Of a stretch of 24,554 nt of DNA, positions 16,426 through 24,349 are shown one piece after another. The stretch lies in the NCBI GenBank assembly GCA_934149165.1, contig CAKPDY010000022.1:1-24554 (forward strand). Direction: 5' to 3'. The position numbers were made by a program, and so were the translations under genes. Position 1 is the first letter of the stretch, and every line of letters begins with the position of its first letter. The DNA is from an uncultured Clostridia bacterium. Its GTDB lineage: Bacteria; Bacillota; Clostridia; TANB77; CAG-508. A model generated the notes under the pieces. That model was not told where the DNA came from, searched no databases, and saw only the letters and a program-made list of their open reading frames with translations.

Positions 16426-16998
16426 CTTCCTCGCAATCACATTAAATATATGCCAATGTTTTATATCACCTATACCAGTACATCCATCTTTTTCAATTTC
16501 TTTAAACTTTATAATTTCAAAATCTTCAAATAACTCTATAACTTGTTCTTTAGTCAAAAATGTCATTTTTTCTTTTGTTTTTTGCCACTCATCATTAATT
16601 CCAAAAAAATTACCAACAAAATATCCGCCTTCTATAATACTTTTATTTATTTTATTCCATAATTCTCTAAAATTGTTTTTATTGCAAAACGGAAGGCTGA
16701 AGTTAGCAACTATTAAATTATTGCTTTCTAATTCCAATTTTTCAAATTCCTGTCTTATAAATCTAAACTTCTTAAATTCATCTTTATCTAATTTTTCACA
16801 AATCCTTTTCTCAACATTTTCCCTATCTATTGCTAATACATTCCAGCCGTTCTTTATTAAATATACTGTATCTCTTCCTGCACCACAACCAAGTTCAATT
16901 GCATTTCCTGGTTCTATATTTAATTCAATAAATTTTTTTACAGTATAAGTAGGCATTGAATTTGTTGTATTATCATAATATTTTTCTATATTATTCAT
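16408..16998 (-). CDS. Class I SAM-dependent methyltransferase (TehB-like)
   Basis: 196 residues. Motif I is E35-L-G-C-G-A-G41 (NAIELGCGAGRDTVYL), followed by the acidic end of strand 2 (VLAIDREN) and motif IV NFSLPFCN, then GGYFVGNFFG. The form AIELGCGAGRDT with FxLPFC is close to TehB-like methyltransferases, so a small-molecule substrate is likely; the natural substrate is unknown. GGAGAGGAGA precedes the ATG. The last codons overlap the Nudix remnant, so the original C-terminus may have been slightly altered by the deletion that joined them. Confidence 0.85.
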   Translation of the reverse strand: MNNIEKYYDNTTNSMPTYTVKKFIELNIEPGNAIELGCGAGRDTVYLIKNGWNVLAIDRENVEKRICEKLDKDEFKKFRFIRQEFEKLELESNNLIVANFSLPFCNKNNFRELWNKINKSIIEGGYFVGNFFGINDEWQKTKEKMTFLTKEQVIELFEDFEIIKFKEIEKDGCTGIGDIKHWHIFNVIARKKRIAI

Positions 16999-17079
16999 TT
17001 AAATTTCTCCTCTCCAATAATTACAAAATACTCTATATGTCGATATAGCACTAGAAGTTTTTTTCATTTTCTGCAACAC

Positions 17080-18800
17080 CTACAACCTCACAACTCTACT
17101 CTCCACACTTCTTACAAAATACCTATCATGAGAAACAAACAGCACAGTTCCACTATACTCTTTCAACTGTTCCTCTAACACCTCTCTTGTAGAAATATCA
17201 ATATGATTAGTAGGTTCATCAAGTATTAATAAATTCACATTTTTCTGCATTAACTTAGCCATTAAAATCTTAACTTTTTCTCCACCAGATAAACTCCCGA
17301 ACCTTTTTAAAAACCTCTTCACCTCTAAATCCGAATCTCGCAAGTTTATTTCTGCACTCAGTTTCAGACATGTTACTTCCTTCAATAAAAAAATTAAATA
17401 TACTTGCATCATCATTTTCAAACGCAATCTCCTGTGGAATATATCCAATTCTTACAGATTCACCTATTTTAACAATACCATCATATTCTTTATCAATTCC
17501 TGCAATAATCTTAAGCAATGTGCTTTTTCCACAACCATTTCTTCCTGATAAACAAACCTTTTCTCCATAATAAATATTTAAATTAATTCCTTCAAAAACA
17601 TACTTTTCACCATATCTTTTCCACAGTTTTTCCACTTTTACTACATCTTTTCCAGAACGTTCTTTACACACAAATTGTAAATTTGTGTTTTTAACTTTTT
17701 TTGTTTCTTCACAATCTTTATATTCAAATTTCTTCAAAGATTGAACATTATTCATATATTTGTTATCTTCTATATCTTCGTTCCATTCAATATTCTTACA
17801 TTTATAATCTTTTTTCTTTCCTCCGTAATTCCGTCCTTACTCTCTCTAGCTTGCTTTTTTCAACTTTATCAACTAACTCCATTTTTTCCAATCTTTTTTC
17901 TATACTCTTTGCCCTTTTGAAAAACATTTCATTTCCAGCAAGCTCTCCAAATTTTCTCAAAGATTTTATAGATTCCTTCATTTTTTCAATCTGTTTTTGC
18001 TGATTTTTATATATTTCGAATTCCGCTAAAGTTCGTCTTTCATCTTCTTTTAAAAAGTATGAATAATTCCCAAAATAAATTTTTTCTTTTCCATTTTCAA
18101 TTAAAATAGTTTTTGTTGTTACCTCATCTAAAAAATATCTATCATGTGATACTACGATAATTGTGCCATTGTAATTACTTAAAAATTTTTCTAACCACTC
18201 CATTGCCTCTATATCTAAATGATTTGTAGGCTCATCTAATAGTAATATTTCGGGCTCTTTTAGTAAAATTGCTGCTAAATTAACTATCGTTTTCTGCCCT
18301 CCACTTAAACTATTATAATTTTGATTCAGAAAATCTTTAGAAAATTTAAACCCTGAACAAATTTTATTGTATTTTTCTGTTAAATCATACCCATTCATTG
18401 CAATATATTTTTCCTGCAAATTCCCATACTTTTTCAAAATTCTGTTTAATTCATCTTCACTCGAAATGTTTTCTAGCATTTTCTCAAGTAATTGCATTTC
18501 TTTTTCAACTTGAAAATATTCTTCAAAACTTTTTCTCAAAAACATATCTACAGAAACATCATTTTTTTCTTTGCAATAAATCTGCTTTAAATAACCAATT
18601 GATGCACCTTTTCTAATGCTCACACTTCCGCTATCTGGATTCTCTGTTTTATTAATAATGTTTAAAGCAGTGGTTTTTCCACAACCATTAACTCCAATTA
18701 AGCTAACTCTTTCCCCAGTTTTAATTTGAAAACTTAAGCCATTTAGAATGTTTTTCAGACCATAATTTTTCTTTATATTATTCAATTCAATTTCTATCAT
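17080..18800 (-). pseudogene. ABC-F ATPase (antibiotic-resistance type), two frameshifts
   Basis: Three frames give one ABC-F protein of about 560 residues. Frame 1 (18800-17802): first ABC domain with GVNGCGKTT, NYNSLSGGQK, LLLDEPTNHLD and VVSHDRYFLDE, then the linker. The frame shifts at a run of A near 17810 and continues (17755-17270) with the second Walker A SGRNGCGKST and IGYIPQE. Near 17300 an extra base (GTTCGGGAG) puts the second signature GSLSGGEKVK and LLILDEPTNHIDISTREVL in a third frame ending at 17080. No membrane segments; ABC-F proteins act on the ribosome, and members with short inter-domain linkers and leader attenuators protect it from antibiotics. An intact attenuator lies upstream. 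As sequenced it would give only the first half. Confidence 0.85.
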
Positions 18801-18866
18801 AATTATATCTCCTTATTTATAAATTTCATTTATTTTTAAAATTTTTCAATTTAAAAAACTTCAAAT

Positions 18867-18940
18867 AACGAGATATAACGCTATATATCTATTTTTTATA
18901 CTATTACAACTTATATATAGCCTTAATCTCGTTGTAATAG
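18867..18940 (-). promoter_or_regulatory. Attenuator with competing stems before the ABC-F gene
   Basis: Stem A: perfect 10 bp (18931-18940 with 18901-18910). Stem B: ATCTCGTT plus ATATATAG (18926-18933 and 18913-18920) pairing with AACGAGAT and CTATATAT (18867-18874 and 18881-18888). The arms overlap at 18931-18933 and inside the leader ORF end, so A and B exclude each other, and where a ribosome sits on the leader decides which forms. A small third hairpin (18871-18877 with 18884-18890) also competes, and T6 follows 8-14 bases downstream of B. This is the design of ribosome-mediated attenuators of ABC-F, erm and cat genes. Confidence 0.7.
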
Positions 18941-18997
18941 TTCACAGCCAAAGCCCCTATGCTTTATTTTTGTAGCATAGTCCATTCTTCTACACAT
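18923..18997 (-). CDS. Leader peptide of the ABC-F attenuator
   Basis: 24 codons beginning MCRRMDYATKIKHRGFG and ending at the TAA 18923-18925. A perfect AAGGAGGTGAT precedes the ATG by the right distance, stronger than the site of the ABC-F gene itself. The last five codons lie inside the attenuator stems, so a stalled or slow ribosome would free or block one arm. The peptide is presumably sensed by the drug-bound ribosome; which drug is not visible. A possible promoter (TTGATA, 18 bases, TATTAT) precedes the site. Confidence 0.7.
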   Translation of the reverse strand: MCRRMDYATKIKHRGFGCELLQRD

Positions 18998-19078
18998 ACT
19001 ACATCACCTCCTTATATATAATACTTAAGAATAAAACTTTCTATCAAACACACAACTAATTGAATATCCGCAAAGCCT

Positions 19079-19180
19079 CTATTCCTCTATAATATCAAAA
19101 AGTTTTAATGTACCGTATATTTCAAAAAACTCTCCTTCACCACAAAACACATTCAGAGAAAGAAATTTTTTCTCTCTTAT
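19079..19180 (-). pseudogene. Short unrecognised coding remnant
   Basis: A frame overlapping the end of the PHP gene by four bases reads KFLSLNVFCGEGEFFEIYGT and LKLFDIIEE before the TAG at 19079-19081. The composition is protein-like, but there is no start codon or ribosome binding site, so it may be the tail of a lost gene or a frameshifted tail of the PHP protein. I do not recognise it. Confidence 0.3.
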
Positions 19181-19846
19181 AATAAATACATTAAATTATT
19201 TATAATTTCGTTCACAGCATCATCATCTAATATAAAATCAATATTAACAAAACCTATCTCCGGTCTTAAACCATCTTTATTATGAAAATCTGAGCCTACT
19301 GTCACAAACAGGTTATTTTCCTTTGCAAATTTGTTCCATTTTTTCATTTCATTTATTTTATTATTGTTACGGTCAACATATAAATAATTTGCCTCCAACC
19401 CATCTGGTTTCATATCTGCTATTATTTCTAATATATCCTCATCAGTTAAATTATCTTCAGAGTTCTCACTACTTACCTGTAATCTGCTTCTATTTAACGC
19501 TTGCTGTAATTCCTTAGAAAAATTAAATTCTGTAAAAGCTGCTAGAAAATCATAAATATAATTATATAGCTCATCGTCATATTGCCAATCTTTTCTGTAT
19601 GACTTTGGATAAATCGGCAAATATGGGCAATTCTTCTCTTCTTTTGCTATTCTTAATACATCTGTCACTTGTTCAATTAAATGTCTTAATTTAGAATATT
19701 CTATAATATGTGTATCTATTGGCAAAAATATTTTCGGCATTATTCCATATTTTAATTCTTGTGAAATTCTTAATATATCATTTATTGATAAAATAGGATT
19801 TTCATCAGATAGAGAAAAATATAAAGCATAAAATTTTACTTTTGTT
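19177..19846 (-). pseudogene. PHP-domain metal-dependent phosphoesterase, N-terminus missing
   Basis: The frame is open from about 19846 (KVKFYALYFSLSDENPILSI) and contains an ATG at 19740, but no Shine-Dalgarno site. The C-terminal PHP part is clear: DGLEANYLYVDRNNNKINEM, KKWNKFAKENNLFVTVGSDF and HNKDG, with the metal-binding S-D-F-H. The N-terminal half with the first two metal motifs (HxH, and the middle H/E set) is absent, so it cannot make a complete active site. It is probably a remnant rather than a working enzyme. If translated from 19740 it would be a 187-residue partial protein. Confidence 0.65.
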
Positions 19847-19931
19847 TATTCTTGTTATTATTGTAAACATCTAAAGTTTCATATATTTAGTATCTTTTTG
19901 CACTTTTTTGCATAAAATACTACTAGAATTG

Positions 19932-20034
19932 TTGACAATTTTTATTATATTATAGTATAATAATTATAACTCAACTACCAAGTTGTAGTAGGAGATTCTG
20001 GAAACGTCATTGATAACTAAGTCAATGGCGTTTT
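19932..20034 (+). ncRNA. Candidate small RNA with its own promoter
   Basis: On the plus strand TTGACA (19932-19937), 18 bases, TATAAT (19956-19961) predict a start near 19968. About 65 nt follow: a 5-bp hairpin CAACT-ACCA-AGTTG (19972-19985), a single-stranded AGGAGATTCTGG, and a 12-bp hairpin with one G-U (20002-20013 with 20022-20033) ending in TTTT. No ORF fits. It converges on, and its last hairpin overlaps, the final codons of the DUF3800-partner gene on the other strand (stop at 20017), so the transcripts share 18 complementary bases. It could be a free sRNA, an antisense regulator, or the promoter may be chance in AT-rich DNA. Confidence 0.45.
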
Positions 20035-20559
20035 CTGCATTTTATATTTTTCATATTTTTTTATGTATTTCTTCATTGCATTATCGTATTCAATGTAATA
20101 TCCTGTTATTAATAAATTGTAGCTTTTCCTTTTCTCCAATATAACTAAAAATCTTGCATCCTTAAATAAAAAATATGATTTAATATTCTTTTTATAGTAT
20201 TCTTCAAAATATAGTACTTTATGACAATCAGCGCAATTTTCATTACATTTATAATTATCTATAATTGCTTTATTCCATCCTATTCTTTCAGCTCTTCTTG
20301 GATCAGGTATTCTATCATTTGGGTTGTCAGATTTATGAAACTCATCTTTATGAGTTAAGTGTATAAATGTATGTTCATACTTTCCATCCATTGGAGCTCT
20401 TCTAAAATTAACATTTTTTCCTTCAAATATAGGTTTATTATCTATAAAATCATTTTTAAATATCTTATAAATTTCATCTAAATATTCATTCCATTTTGCA
20501 TAATCCTTACATTCCACTATTCTAGGTAACCACTTACACTTATCCAATGTTATCACCAA
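20017..20559 (-). CDS. Hypothetical partner protein of DUF3800
   Basis: About 180 residues. The start is uncertain: TTG at 20559 or GTG at 20556, both inside the end of the DUF3800 gene (20-bp overlap), so translation is coupled. Notable segments: HTFIHLTHKDEFHKSDNPND, RRAERIGWNKAIIDN, and a CNENCADC cysteine cluster (possible zinc site), then a hydrophobic/aromatic strand region (ARFLVILEKRKSYNLLITGY). I cannot assign a family. The HLTH and R-x-x-R-x-x-W arrangement looks enzymatic, but no function is claimed. Confidence 0.7.
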   Translation of the reverse strand: MVITLDKCKWLPRIVECKDYAKWNEYLDEIYKIFKNDFIDNKPIFEGKNVNFRRAPMDGKYEHTFIHLTHKDEFHKSDNPNDRIPDPRRAERIGWNKAIIDNYKCNENCADCHKVLYFEEYYKKNIKSYFLFKDARFLVILEKRKSYNLLITGYYIEYDNAMKKYIKKYEKYKMQKTPLT

Positions 20560-21259
20560 CTTTCAAGTTAATACAAAATAAATTAAACTTTTTTTCTGAT
20601 AACATTGTATTTTTAGTTAATGAATATCCACTTCTATCTATAACATGCATCATTAATTCTTTTTTAGCCCAACTAGATTCTTCTTCATCATAAACTTTTC
20701 TATTTCTGTACCCTATTGCACCAATCAATAAATCAGCTAGCTGCATTATTACACTTTCCTCTGAGTTCATTGATTGTATGTTTTTTATTAAATTAAATTC
20801 ATAATCCATTAATTTAAAGCATAAATATTTTTTGACTCCTTCTACTTTACTAGCACTTTTGGTATCTTTAATATCTAAGTAAATATAATTTTCCTGTTTT
20901 GGCTCTACTAAATTTATTAATAAATAATAATACATTTTATAATACCAATCATCATGCGTCTGATTAAATAATTTATGATTTAATTGTGTTTTATCTATAA
21001 TTAATGCTCTAAATCTTAAATCATCATTTTCAAAAAAGTAATCTACTAATTCTTTATAATATTCTAATTTTGATGGTGAAACTTTATTCCATTTTATTTC
21101 CGCTCTATATGGAATATTAAACTTACTTTTTATATTTAATATATCTCTTTTTATAGCTTTTCTGTTGCTCTTTTCACATATTATTCCACCTAACACCATA
21201 TACTTTTGCTTATCATGTTCTAGATGACAACTCTCATCACAATATATATTATATTTCAT
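20540..21259 (-). CDS. DUF3800 protein (RNase H-like fold)
   Basis: 239 residues. The N-terminus YNIYCDESCH carries the D-E-S motif of DUF3800; ENYIYLDIKDTK and VIMQLADLLIGAIGYR supply the remaining acidic residues (the Q-x-A-D-x-x-x-G motif). DUF3800 proteins have an RNase H-like fold with a predicted metal-dependent nuclease site; many lie in defence or mobile regions. GGGGAGG sits before the ATG. It overlaps the next gene, and the two form a two-gene unit. Confidence 0.85.
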   Translation of the reverse strand: MKYNIYCDESCHLEHDKQKYMVLGGIICEKSNRKAIKRDILNIKSKFNIPYRAEIKWNKVSPSKLEYYKELVDYFFENDDLRFRALIIDKTQLNHKLFNQTHDDWYYKMYYYLLINLVEPKQENYIYLDIKDTKSASKVEGVKKYLCFKLMDYEFNLIKNIQSMNSEESVIMQLADLLIGAIGYRNRKVYDEEESSWAKKELMMHVIDRSGYSLTKNTMLSEKKFNLFCINLKVGDNIG

Positions 21260-21412
21260 TTGGATTACCTCCCCATTTCACTAATTAATCTATTCTTTAT
21301 CTTTTATTTGCTATTGAATTATATTATACAACCATTTTCTCTATAATTACAGACCTTTTTCAAAAATACTTTTATATTCTAAAGGAATTATATCTTCATA
21401 TACTAAAATATA

Positions 21413-21553
21413 TTAATTATTTACCTGTCTATTATCATGATAATATCCAAAATACCATTTTTCAAATTCACATTTTTTAGATATTTCTTGCAAATAATCA
21501 GTTAAATAATCCTTTTTAAATCTTCCCTCTCCAAGTATAACTTGTATATCTGT
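21413..21553 (-). pseudogene. Metallophosphoesterase C-terminal fragment
   Basis: The frame from 21553 to the TAA at 21413-21415 reads KKDYLTDYLQEISKKCEFEK then WYFGYYHDNRQVNN. W-Y-F-G-H-Y-H-x-x-(R/K) is the final metal-binding motif of calcineurin-like phosphoesterases; here the first His is replaced by Tyr. A TGA precedes it and no N-terminal motifs are present, so it is a tail left by deletion. Confidence 0.6.
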
Positions 21554-21623
21554 TCAAATCATACTTTTACTTTTTATTATATGAATTTATTAATCTTCAA
21601 ATCTGATACATATTTATAGTTAT

Positions 21624-22163
21624 TTATTTTTGTATGTTATATATAGCACTAATAGCTTCTTTGACTGCCTGCTGAGGTGTTATTACATTAATACATTTTA
21701 ACCTATTTCTATCATCTATAAATGTATTAGCAAGTTTTTTCGCCCATCCATCAAAATTTGAGACAGTAATTATAGGAATTCCAGCTTGATATGCAATTGC
21801 CATCTCTGTTAAAGTTCCTGATCCGCCACCAATTGCAATAATAACATCACAAGATAAAACTAATGTAAATTCTCTGCCACCGCCGATTTCTAATCCACAT
21901 GGTATTAATACATCAGGTCTGAACTCTCCATATATTTCCTTATCTTTTCCTCCAGTCACACCAACTGTTAAACCTCCGTTTTTTTTAGCTTCAATAGCTG
22001 CATTTGTTGAAAGTGAACTGTATTCTTTTTCAGCACCATATACTAAAATATTATCACTTTTAGCAACCAATTCCCCTACCTTTTTAGCAAATTCTAATGC
22101 TTCTTTACTATAATTCAAATCAGCGGCTGAACCCATTATCCCTATTTGGATTTTTTTCATCAT
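21624..22163 (-). CDS. SLOG-superfamily protein, TIGR00725 family
   Basis: 178 or 179 residues; there are two adjacent ATGs (22163, 22160) behind GGAAAGGA. It has a Rossmann-like fold: IGIMGSA at the start, NILVYGAEK, and the nucleotide-binding motif G112-G-G-S-G-T-L-T-E120 (DVIIAIGGGSGTLTE), matching the LOG/DprA-related TIGR00725 pattern. Relatives bind or cleave nucleotide derivatives; lonely-guy proteins release cytokinin-like bases, and SLOG domains are thought to sense nucleotide signals in conflict systems. The 5' end overlaps the broken gene upstream by 44 bp, so they were one operon. Confidence 0.85.
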   Translation of the reverse strand: MMKKIQIGIMGSAADLNYSKEALEFAKKVGELVAKSDNILVYGAEKEYSSLSTNAAIEAKKNGGLTVGVTGGKDKEIYGEFRPDVLIPCGLEIGGGREFTLVLSCDVIIAIGGGSGTLTEMAIAYQAGIPIITVSNFDGWAKKLANTFIDDRNRLKCINVITPQQAVKEAISAIYNIQK

Positions 22164-22670
22164 ATATCAATCCTTTCCTTAAAACATCTAATATTCTTTC
22201 TTTACCATTTGTGTCCTTTATCTTTTCTGGTAAATTTTTCATATATATCGGTCTTCCTGTATTATCTTTAATTTTTTTCCATAAATACAGTGATCTTAAT
22301 AAACAACTATTTGAGAAAAAAGTTTCATATTTTTTTGGAATTGATACTCTTTCTGCTGGATTTCCAAATGGTTCGAAATAAGGAGCCTTATACATTATTC
22401 CTTTTTTATCAACAACCGATATTCCCGATTGAGCTATTCCTAAATAAAAATCTCTTTCGCAAATCTGATCTATTACATCTGTACCAAGCAAGTACCCACA
22501 TTTTAATCCTCTATCCATATTTTTCATTAAAGTATCTATATGCTTCTACTGTTGAAATACAAGCTCTAATGCCTTATCAGTTGAATTTAAAACCAATTTA
22601 TGGTAAAATTATTGTAATTGTTAGAGTGGTTTTAGCCGCCTCCTGGTATTAAAAATTTAAAATTTTCCAT
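22120..22670 (-). pseudogene. Broken gene of unknown function ahead of the SLOG gene
   Basis: An ATG at 22670 with GGAAGAG ahead starts MENFKFLIPGGG and hits a stop at 22632. Protein-like sequence then returns in other frames: GIRACISTVEAYRYFNEKYG up to a stop at 22511, and a 135-codon frame from 22527 to 22120 (GYLLGTDVIDQICERDFYLG, KAPYFEPFGNPAERVSIPKK, LLRSLYLWKKIKDNTGRPIY). The parts are in the right order for one protein of about 180 residues broken by at least two frameshifts. I do not recognise the family. It is the first gene after the attenuator and terminator, so it would be the regulated target of the leader peptide. Confidence 0.5.
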
Positions 22671-22743
22671 CTTGCTCTTCCTTTCTAAAAAATATAAATG
22701 GTAACTAAAACTATAAAAAATAATTCAATGATTTTTATTACAA

Positions 22744-22787
22744 AAAGAGCTATGTAGATTTTTTATTAAAAACCTACATAGCTCTTT
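22744..22787 (-). terminator. Terminator downstream of the tRNA-His/leader transcript
   Basis: Perfect 14-bp stem (22744-22757 with 22774-22787) followed by T5 on the minus strand. Its upstream arm contains TGTAGGT, which can pair instead with ACCTACA of the preceding attenuator (22822-22828), so it may be the switchable terminator of the region. Confidence 0.85.
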
Positions 22788-22794
22788 ACTTACA

Positions 22795-22862
22795 CATTGT
22801 AGGTACGAACATTAGCACTCGTACCTACGTATAAATTACGCTATACAAGTGCTCCTACAATG
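22795..22862 (-). promoter_or_regulatory. Competing-stem attenuator with loop pairing
   Basis: Reading on the minus strand, CATTGTAGG (22862-22854, here as its complement) can pair with CCTACAATG (22803-22795). GTAGGTACGA (22828-22819) makes a perfect 10-bp stem with TCGTACCTAC (22808-22799), and both use 22799-22803, so they exclude each other. AGCACT (22853-22848) can pair with AGTGCT in the 10-base loop (22819-22814), giving a pseudoknot. A 5-bp stem (22842-22846 with 22829-22833) lies between. The first arm covers the third His codon and the next codons of the leader ORF, so ribosome position changes the fold. Confidence 0.65.
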
Positions 22863-22898
22863 ATGATGTAATTCTATTCTTATGATATCTATTTTCAT
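22836..22898 (-). CDS. 20-residue leader peptide with HHHC
   Basis: An ATG at 22898 preceded by AAGAAGG (8 bases before) opens a 20-codon frame whose second half reads HHHCRSTCIA, with three consecutive CAT codons and two Cys codons, ending at TAA 22836-22838. The codons from the third His onward are part of the attenuator stems. It starts 44 bases after the end of tRNA-His and is probably on the same transcript. Three His codons in a peptide of 20 suggest sensing of charged tRNA-His, or sensing of Cys. Confidence 0.6.
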   Translation of the reverse strand: MKIDIIRIELHHHCRSTCIA

Positions 22899-22941
22899 AA
22901 TGACAACCTTCTTTTTTTATAGTCTTGAGTTGGCTCAATTG

Positions 22942-23019
22942 TGGGATGGAATACGGAATTTGAATCCACGACCTTTGGAGCCACAATCCAGTGCTCTAAC
23001 CAGCTGAGCTAATTCCACC
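22942..23019 (-). tRNA. tRNA-His (GTG)
   Basis: Acceptor stem GTGGAAT/ATTCCAT (23018-23012 with seven bases near the 3' end, one G-U), D-arm with AGCTGGTTA, anticodon loop TTGTGGC with GTG, T-arm with GTGGATTCAAATTCC-type loop, and encoded CCA ending at 22942. The features special to His are present: an extra G at -1 (23019) facing C73. The anticodon stem has one mismatch at its base. Preceded by a good promoter and followed by a leader-peptide ORF. Confidence 0.95.
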
Positions 23020-23061
23020 ACCGTTTAATTATAAAATACACATTTCGTGTAACTGATGTAC

Positions 23062-23090
23062 AGCATAACAACTTTTATTTTATTTGTCAA
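23062..23090 (-). promoter_or_regulatory. Promoter of tRNA-His
   Basis: TTGACA (23085-23090) and TATGCT (23062-23067) are 17 bases apart on the minus strand; predicted start is about 35 bases before the mature tRNA 5' end. It lies immediately after the MFS stop codon. Confidence 0.75.
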
Positions 23091-23107
23091 TACTTTTTTC
23101 CATTATT

Positions 23108-24331
23108 TCATGAAAACTTCCTTGTTCCAAAAATCCTGCAATACTCCCATATCACCACAAACTTCAGTACCTGTGCTACAGCTAAAGCAAACAAAACACC
23201 ATATAAATCTGCAATCCAACCAACTAAAATAGCAAACACACTATACAAAGCACTACCAACAAGCGACTTCAATGACCCCATGCTACTTCTATACTCATCT
23301 TTATATAACTTTTGTGAAATATCACTTTTAGCCACATCTGATGGAAACACTGAATTTGTAACCATTATAATAGGAGACCACACATTATTAAAAAATAAGC
23401 TTACCCAATTTGATAAAATACTAAAAAAACTAGAAAATATAATAACCTTCTTATTCCCCCACTTTTTCAGAATTTTTTCACTAAACCAACTTCCACAAAA
23501 AGCTCCTATATTAGCTAAAATACTGGGTATTCCCACTGCCCACATTGGCCATACCATTTCATAAAACTTGCTTCTAAATTGAAAAGTTGCCTCACCTATT
23601 CCATCTGAAATTCCATCAGCAATAATTTGCCTTTTTAGAATTTTATTTTCTTTTACTAATTTCACAACCTTTTTTGCCTGTTCAAAAACATTTTCTTCTT
23701 CAGGTGAATATCTTTTCACATCTTTTAACTTAAACGATAAAATCACTTCAAAAACCCTTGGAATAATAGACACAATCATTATAACTTTTATTGATGTAAA
23801 ATATGCCACAATTATTCCACATATTGTGCTTAAAATTCCTGCCACATAATACATAGAATTTGTTTTTCCAATATATTTTCTATATTCTGATTCTTTTCCA
23901 ACCTCTTTTAATGTATCATAAATAAATGCCTGATTATTTCCGCTAAAAAACGCTATTTCTAGTCCTTCAAATATTGCCATACATATTAGTCCCATGTATG
24001 AGCTTGAAAATGCTAAGATAATTGCATAAATAAGTGAATTTATACACCCAAGTATTACAGTGTTTTTTCTTCCTATTTTATCAGCTATTAATCCAGTTGG
24101 AAATTCTAAAATTGCAGATGCTATCATTGTTATACTAAAAATACTCATTCCTAAGACCATTGAGCCTGTTATTTGTGTGTAATAAATTATTGCAAATGCT
24201 CCATATAGTTTAAAGTCCATTAGTAAATTTAGCACTCCCATTATTTTTATATTTGACATTACTGAATATTTTTTATGTGTATTTTCATTTGTAATAATTC
24301 CTTTTGATTTTTTCCAAATTTTTTTGTTCAT
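23108..24331 (-). CDS. MFS transporter (12-helix efflux type)
   Basis: 407 residues with the layout of drug-efflux MFS proteins. The loop 2-3 motif A is visible as EFPTGLIADKIGRKNTVILG; helices repeat along the length, with a charged central loop (about 200-230, KRYSPEEENVFEQAKKVVKL) between the halves. AGGAGAG precedes the ATG at 24331. Substrate not determined. A structured 5' region (24350-24510) suggests induction by a ribosome-acting signal, which would fit an antibiotic exporter, but this is inference. Confidence 0.85.
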   Translation of the reverse strand: MNKKIWKKSKGIITNENTHKKYSVMSNIKIMGVLNLLMDFKLYGAFAIIYYTQITGSMVLGMSIFSITMIASAILEFPTGLIADKIGRKNTVILGCINSLIYAIILAFSSSYMGLICMAIFEGLEIAFFSGNNQAFIYDTLKEVGKESEYRKYIGKTNSMYYVAGILSTICGIIVAYFTSIKVIMIVSIIPRVFEVILSFKLKDVKRYSPEEENVFEQAKKVVKLVKENKILKRQIIADGISDGIGEATFQFRSKFYEMVWPMWAVGIPSILANIGAFCGSWFSEKILKKWGNKKVIIFSSFFSILSNWVSLFFNNVWSPIIMVTNSVFPSDVAKSDISQKLYKDEYRSSMGSLKSLVGSALYSVFAILVGWIADLYGVLFALAVAQVLKFVVIWEYCRIFGTRKFS

Positions 24332-24349
24332 TTTGTTAACTCTCCTTCA

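Noticed and set aside
22942..23019. tRNA-His as an attachment site
   Set aside because: The tRNA is complete, but I see no integrase nearby and no second copy of its 3' end in the window.
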